Source of the DNA: Chloroflexota bacterium
GTDB taxonomy: Bacteria > Chloroflexota > Ktedonobacteria > Ktedonobacterales > Ktedonobacteraceae
Reading direction: 5' to 3'
Length of the DNA stretch: 24,669 bases
NCBI GenBank assembly: GCA_902812455.1
Contig: CADDZH010000079.1
Coordinates: 1-24,669, forward strand
Shown: in pieces, positions 21,303-24,669 of the stretch
How the letters are laid out: every line of letters begins with the position of its first letter
How positions within the stretch are numbered: the first letter of the stretch is position 1
The notes under the pieces: generated by a model
Seen by the model: only the letters and a program-made list of their open reading frames with translations
Databases searched by the model: none
What the model was told of the DNA's origin: nothing
Program-made: the position numbers and the translations under genes

Positions 21303-23430
21303 TTGGGGCGAGGCCGCATTCAACCCAAGAAGCGTAGCGCTCATAGGCGCTTCAGCGAAGTCGGGCAAGCTGGGATACATCCTTATGCGAAACCTGCTCG
21401 AGGGTTATCCTGGTGCCCTCTTTCCGATCAATCCGGCAGAAGCAGAGATCATGGGCTACCGGGCATATGCACGTCTGCAGGATGTGCCTGATCCAGTAGA
21501 CCTGGCGGTGATTGCTCTCCCACCAGATGCCTGCCCTGGGGCAGTGCGCGACTGCACTGAAGTAGGCGTGCGCGTCGCACTGGTCCTGAGTGGCGGATTT
21601 GCCGAAGTCGGACCGGAGGGCCGTGCCCTCCAGGAGGCAATGGTCGAGGCAGCCAGGGGCGTACGCGTGATCGGGCCAAACTGCTTTGGACTGTATAACT
21701 GCAACCTCGGCCTGAACGCCTCCATGGGCCTCGGTTTGCCACCCAAGGGAGGCCACATCTCGCTCGTCACGCAAAGTGGCGCTTACGGCATGGCGATCTT
21801 CGGCCTGGCGCAAGAACGCCGCCTGCGCTTCGCCAAAATCCTCTCACACGGCAATAAAGCGGATCTAACCGACCACGAGATCCTAGACTATTTTGCACAC
21901 GACGATGAGACCCAGGTTCTCTGCCTGTTCCTGGAATCTGTGAGTGATGGGCGAGCCTTTTACGAGGCGCTAGAACGGGCAGCCCGACGCAAGCCTGTCG
22001 TTATCGCCAAAACCGGGCGCTCGACTGCTGGCCGGCGTGCTGCGGCGTCACACACTGCCGCATTGACTGGCGACGTGACTGCATTCATCACCGCAGTGCG
22101 CCAAGCGGGAGCCATACTGGCGGAGAGCGGGCTGGAGATGGTAGATATTGCCGAGGGGCTGAGCCGCCAACCCCTGCCGCCAGGTCACCGCGTTGGCATC
22201 ATCACCAACTCGGGGGGTACAGGCGTCGAACTGGCCGATCTCTGCGAGCGATGCGGGCTGAGCGTACCTGAGCTGCCAGAGGCAACCCAGGCACGCATCT
22301 CTCCATTGATTCCAGCCTACGCAAGCCCACGTAACCCGGTGGATGTGACCCCCCTGTGGGCTCGCTTTCCAACAATGTACGGCGGCAGCATCGAAGCCCT
22401 GTACGAGTGCAGCGAGGTGGACATTATCATGCCCATCCTTTTGCAACGCTCGGCTTTGATGCGTGAGAACGTTGAGGCGGTGCGCGACGCAGTTCTCCGC
22501 TGTCAGCAGGAGCGGGGGATTGCCAAACCCACCTACGTCTGTTGGGTGGCCGGACGCGAAAGCACTGAAAACCGGGCAATCCTGCAGGAAGCGAGCCTTC
22601 CGGTCTACGATTGGCCAGAGCGCACAGCACGTGCGGCAGCCGCAATTGCGGCCTATGCCAGGGGTCGTCGCAACAACACGATGCGGCACACGGTTCTGGA
22701 ATCACCACCAGCAGGAGCACGGGAACAAGCTGCCGCAATCATTGCCACTGTACGCGCACAGGGACGCACACTGCTCCTTGAAAGTGAGGTCAAGGCGCTC
22801 ATGGCAGCCTATGGCGCAAGCATACCTCGTGAGACATTGTGTACGAGCCGAACTGCAGCCCAGACAGCAGCACAAGAACTCGGCAGACCATGCGTGCTGA
22901 AAATTGTTTCACCGGACATTAGCCACAAATCGGATGTCGGCGGCGTGCGTATCGGCGTACCGCCAACAGAAGTCGACGCAGCCTTTGAGGAAATGCTGGC
23001 GACAGTGCGCATAGTACAGCCGAATGCCCACCTGCTGGGCATAAGCGTCCAGGAACGGGTGCGTGGCCAGGAGGTGATTATCGGTGGGCTGCGCGATTGC
23101 GAGTTTGGGCCGCTCGTGATGTTCGGCCTGGGAGGTGTGTTTGTCGAAATATTGCGCGATAGCGCCTACCGGCTGATACCTACCACTACCGACGAACTGC
23201 GTGCGATGATTCGCGAAGTGCGAGGTTACCCTCTGCTCGTTGGTGTACGCAGGCAACCCGGTGCCGACCTGGAAGCCATTACGCGCACCCTGCAGGCAGC
23301 AGCATGGCTGCTCGCTGCCTTTCCTGAAATTGTCGAACTCGACCTGAATCCCGTTTTTGCTGGGCCAGAGGGAGCCGTCGTCGCCGACGGGCGGGCAGTA
23401 TTGGCCGGAGAAGCGGGGGAGAAGGGCTAG
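21295..23430 (+). CDS. Acyl-CoA synthetase, NDP-forming (fused alpha/beta)
   Basis: 711 residues from ATG 21295 (preceded by GGGAG); an upstream GTG frame to 21226 lies inside the previous gene and is unlikely. Domain order: CoA-binding Rossmann domain (LIGASAKSGKLGY, about 16-28), GPNCFGLYN (127-135), succinyl-CoA ligase-like domain with the phospho-His253 in ASHTAALTGD, then an ATP-grasp domain from about residue 495 (CVLKIVSPDISHKSDVGGVR, GGLRDCEFGPLVMFGLGG). It makes or consumes an acyl-CoA with ADP or GDP. In this cluster it could activate acetate, acetoacetate or another product acid, or recover ATP from acyl-CoA. The substrate is not readable. It overlaps the PLP gene by 8 bp. Confidence 0.88.
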   Translation: MTNWGEAAFNPRSVALIGASAKSGKLGYILMRNLLEGYPGALFPINPAEAEIMGYRAYARLQDVPDPVDLAVIALPPDACPGAVRDCTEVGVRVALVLSGGFAEVGPEGRALQEAMVEAARGVRVIGPNCFGLYNCNLGLNASMGLGLPPKGGHISLVTQSGAYGMAIFGLAQERRLRFAKILSHGNKADLTDHEILDYFAHDDETQVLCLFLESVSDGRAFYEALERAARRKPVVIAKTGRSTAGRRAAASHTAALTGDVTAFITAVRQAGAILAESGLEMVDIAEGLSRQPLPPGHRVGIITNSGGTGVELADLCERCGLSVPELPEATQARISPLIPAYASPRNPVDVTPLWARFPTMYGGSIEALYECSEVDIIMPILLQRSALMRENVEAVRDAVLRCQQERGIAKPTYVCWVAGRESTENRAILQEASLPVYDWPERTARAAAAIAAYARGRRNNTMRHTVLESPPAGAREQAAAIIATVRAQGRTLLLESEVKALMAAYGASIPRETLCTSRTAAQTAAQELGRPCVLKIVSPDISHKSDVGGVRIGVPPTEVDAAFEEMLATVRIVQPNAHLLGISVQERVRGQEVIIGGLRDCEFGPLVMFGLGGVFVEILRDSAYRLIPTTTDELRAMIREVRGYPLLVGVRRQPGADLEAITRTLQAAAWLLAAFPEIVELDLNPVFAGPEGAVVADGRAVLAGEAGEKG

Positions 23431-23522
23431 CAGAGCACCCGTAAGTGAGCTTCCTCTCCCTGGTAAAGGCCGCACCACATGACAGCAGGGAGATCGGGAA
23501 GCAAGGAGAAAAGGAAAACGCC

Positions 23523-23963
23523 ATGGCGAATGACATGACCGTGCGAGCAAGGTTAGAAACAGGGATGCGTTTTGATGTCGAGACGGGTTCGGGGCACCAC
23601 ATTTTGCTTGACGCGGCTGAACATAACGGGGGGGAGAACGCGGGACCTCAACCGATGGAGATGCTCCTGGTGGGTCTGGCAAGCTGCGCCGCGATGGACA
23701 TCCTTTCGATCCTGCGTAAGAAGCGCCAGGACATCACTGCCTACGAAGTACGTGTCTGGGGTGGGCGTACCGAGGAATACCCCAGGGTGTTTGTGGAGAT
23801 CACCCTCGAGCACATCTTTACTGGCCACAATATTCATCCACAAGCGGTGGAACGTGCCATTCAACTGACCGAGGAACGCTACTGTGGGGCAAGCGCAATG
23901 CTTGGCAAAACGGCCCGCATAAGTCATACCTTTCGCATACTTAAGGAGGGAGAGAGGCCTTAA
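23523..23963 (+). CDS. OsmC/Ohr-family peroxiredoxin
   Basis: 146 residues from ATG 23523, with AAGGAGAAAAGG upstream; the longer GTG frame from 23445 adds a non-conserved leader. OsmC family motifs: GPQPMEMLLVGLASCAAMDI (41-60) with Cys55, and EERYCGASAML with Cys121, the two redox cysteines. The usual family length is about 140. It detoxifies organic hydroperoxides using thiols. As the last gene of the cluster it may protect against oxidants from epoxide or alkene metabolism, or act on CoM-type thiols; the latter is speculation. A gap of 92 bp separates it from the synthetase gene. Confidence 0.85.
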   Translation: MANDMTVRARLETGMRFDVETGSGHHILLDAAEHNGGENAGPQPMEMLLVGLASCAAMDILSILRKKRQDITAYEVRVWGGRTEEYPRVFVEITLEHIFTGHNIHPQAVERAIQLTEERYCGASAMLGKTARISHTFRILKEGERP

Positions 23964-24141
23964 TATAACAAACCTAGGAATGAGCAAAGCAGAGTAAAAT
24001 TCGGCAATATCTACCATTATCTCTGAGAATATTCCGCCTTTCTCCCCTTGGGCTCCTTTTGAGGAGGAAGCTCGTGCAGAAAGACCATCGTGTCAGCTTA
24101 CACCACATATTACTTGAGAGAAACTGGCAGTAACTGCAAGT

Positions 24142-24170
24142 GCTCCTTTCAGCACATCGAGGAAAGGAGC
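24142..24170 (+). terminator. Stem-loop downstream of the cluster
   Basis: GCTCCTTTC (24142-24150) and GAAAGGAGC (24162-24170) form a 9-bp perfect stem around an 11-base loop, about 180 bases after the last gene. No T-tract follows. It could end the cluster transcript or the opposing minus-strand remnant; weak support. The rest of 23964-24234 shows nothing I can name. Confidence 0.35.
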
Positions 24171-24234
24171 GCGCGCTGCCTATCAAGCAGCACAGAAGCA
24201 TCTCCAAAATTATCAGAACAGGCATTCCCAGGAG

Positions 24235-24669
24235 TTCAACTCTCCAGCTCCTCACCGATGCATTTCCATCTGCTCCCCACGCCCCATACCCCGTCGTCCA
24301 CTGGATGTCAGCCTCACGAGTGGCATCGAGGGCGCGGAAGAGCGCGGGCAACACGGCTTGCCAACGATGCGCTCGGAGATAGTGTAATAGTCATGGAAGG
24401 CTCTCCCAATCTCCATGACAGCTGGGAGAGGAAGCGCCGGGGAGGCGAAAGAGGTGGCTCTACGGTCCTTTTCGAAGTCGTCCTTGTTCGCAGCAAAGCA
24501 AATGATGTAGTCATGGCCCCTTTGGCGAAAGGCGTATGCGCGAGACCACTCTCCCTGACCCGCCAGGGCCAGCTCGCTCACTCCATCCGGGAACCGTGCC
24601 TGCAAAAACTCAGCAACCTGCTGATTGGTCGGGAGGCGGAAATTGTCCGGCTGCAATGGATGATTGAGT
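24235..24669 (-). pseudogene. Aminoglycoside phosphotransferase, decayed N-terminal half
   Basis: The minus strand from the right edge encodes the N-lobe of an APH-type kinase: VAEFLQARFPDG, then LALAGQGEWSRAYAFRQRG (nucleotide-binding loop) and a long conserved run to ISERIVGKP. There the frame breaks: GKP is directly followed in another frame by VLPALFRALDATREADI and WGADGNASVRSW, indicating loss of about a dozen codons plus a frameshift. Similarity ends at about 24235, before the catalytic HxD loop. No ATG is visible at the edge (a TTG at 24656 is the first possible start), so the true start may lie outside. The C-terminal half of a closely similar kinase is found at 1322-1897 on the same strand. 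Confidence 0.7.

Noticed and set aside
1..24669. CRISPR arrays, tRNA or rRNA genes, intact transposases
   Set aside because: I saw no regularly spaced repeats, no tRNA-like cloverleaf with the usual TTCGA arm, no rRNA stretches and no transposase motif; this was by eye only.

Overview
The window reads as a bacterial chromosome segment of moderately high GC with strong Shine-Dalgarno sequences. The style of several accessory genes (MEDS-domain regulator, decayed aminoglycoside-phosphotransferase copies, P22-type antirepressor next to an XRE regulator) reminds me of Ktedonobacteria (Chloroflexota). That placement is a guess from gene style, because no rRNA or other marker gene is present.

Left part (1-6350) is accessory and partly decayed. 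It holds an XRE-type regulator running off the left edge and overlapping a phage antirepressor-like gene (both minus strand). Next come the C-terminal half of an aminoglycoside phosphotransferase, an uncharacterised plus-strand gene broken by two frameshifts, a fragment of an exported protein abutting an antisense GNAT acetyltransferase remnant, palindromic DNA at 4281-4342, and an intact minus-strand LarA-superfamily (DUF2088) gene.

Main part (6351-23963) is one uninterrupted plus-strand cluster that I read as a coenzyme M-dependent epoxide carboxylation pathway together with coenzyme M biosynthesis. A DcmR-like regulator (HTH + MEDS) with a near-consensus promoter comes first. Then follow epoxyalkane:CoM transferase (xecA), a small zinc-ribbon protein, an S-type hydroxypropyl-CoM dehydrogenase (xecE), an aldehyde dehydrogenase, an R-type hydroxypropyl-CoM dehydrogenase (xecD), two subunits of a family I CoA-transferase, and 2-ketopropyl-CoM carboxylase/oxidoreductase (xecC) with its hallmark Phe/His pair. 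After an unknown Cys-containing protein come the bacterial CoM-biosynthesis genes in the order phosphosulfolactate synthase, two aspartase/fumarase-superfamily enzymes and a D-cysteine desulfhydrase-like PLP enzyme (comparable to xcbB-C-D-E of Xanthobacter autotrophicus Py2). An NDP-forming acyl-CoA synthetase and an OsmC-type peroxiredoxin close the cluster.

Proposed working: an epoxide is opened by CoM (XecA), the R and S hydroxyalkyl-CoM products are oxidised by the two SDRs, the ketone is cleaved and carboxylated by XecC to acetoacetate (for propylene oxide) with release of CoM, and the acid is activated by the CoA-transferase or the acyl-CoA synthetase. The second half makes the CoM. No alkene monooxygenase is present, so the source of the epoxide is unknown; the aldehyde dehydrogenase leaves room for a C2 (ethene-type) branch.

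Right edge (23964-24669): a short non-coding stretch and the decayed N-terminal half of another aminoglycoside phosphotransferase on the minus strand. Family comparisons rest on remembered reference sequences and motifs, not on a search.
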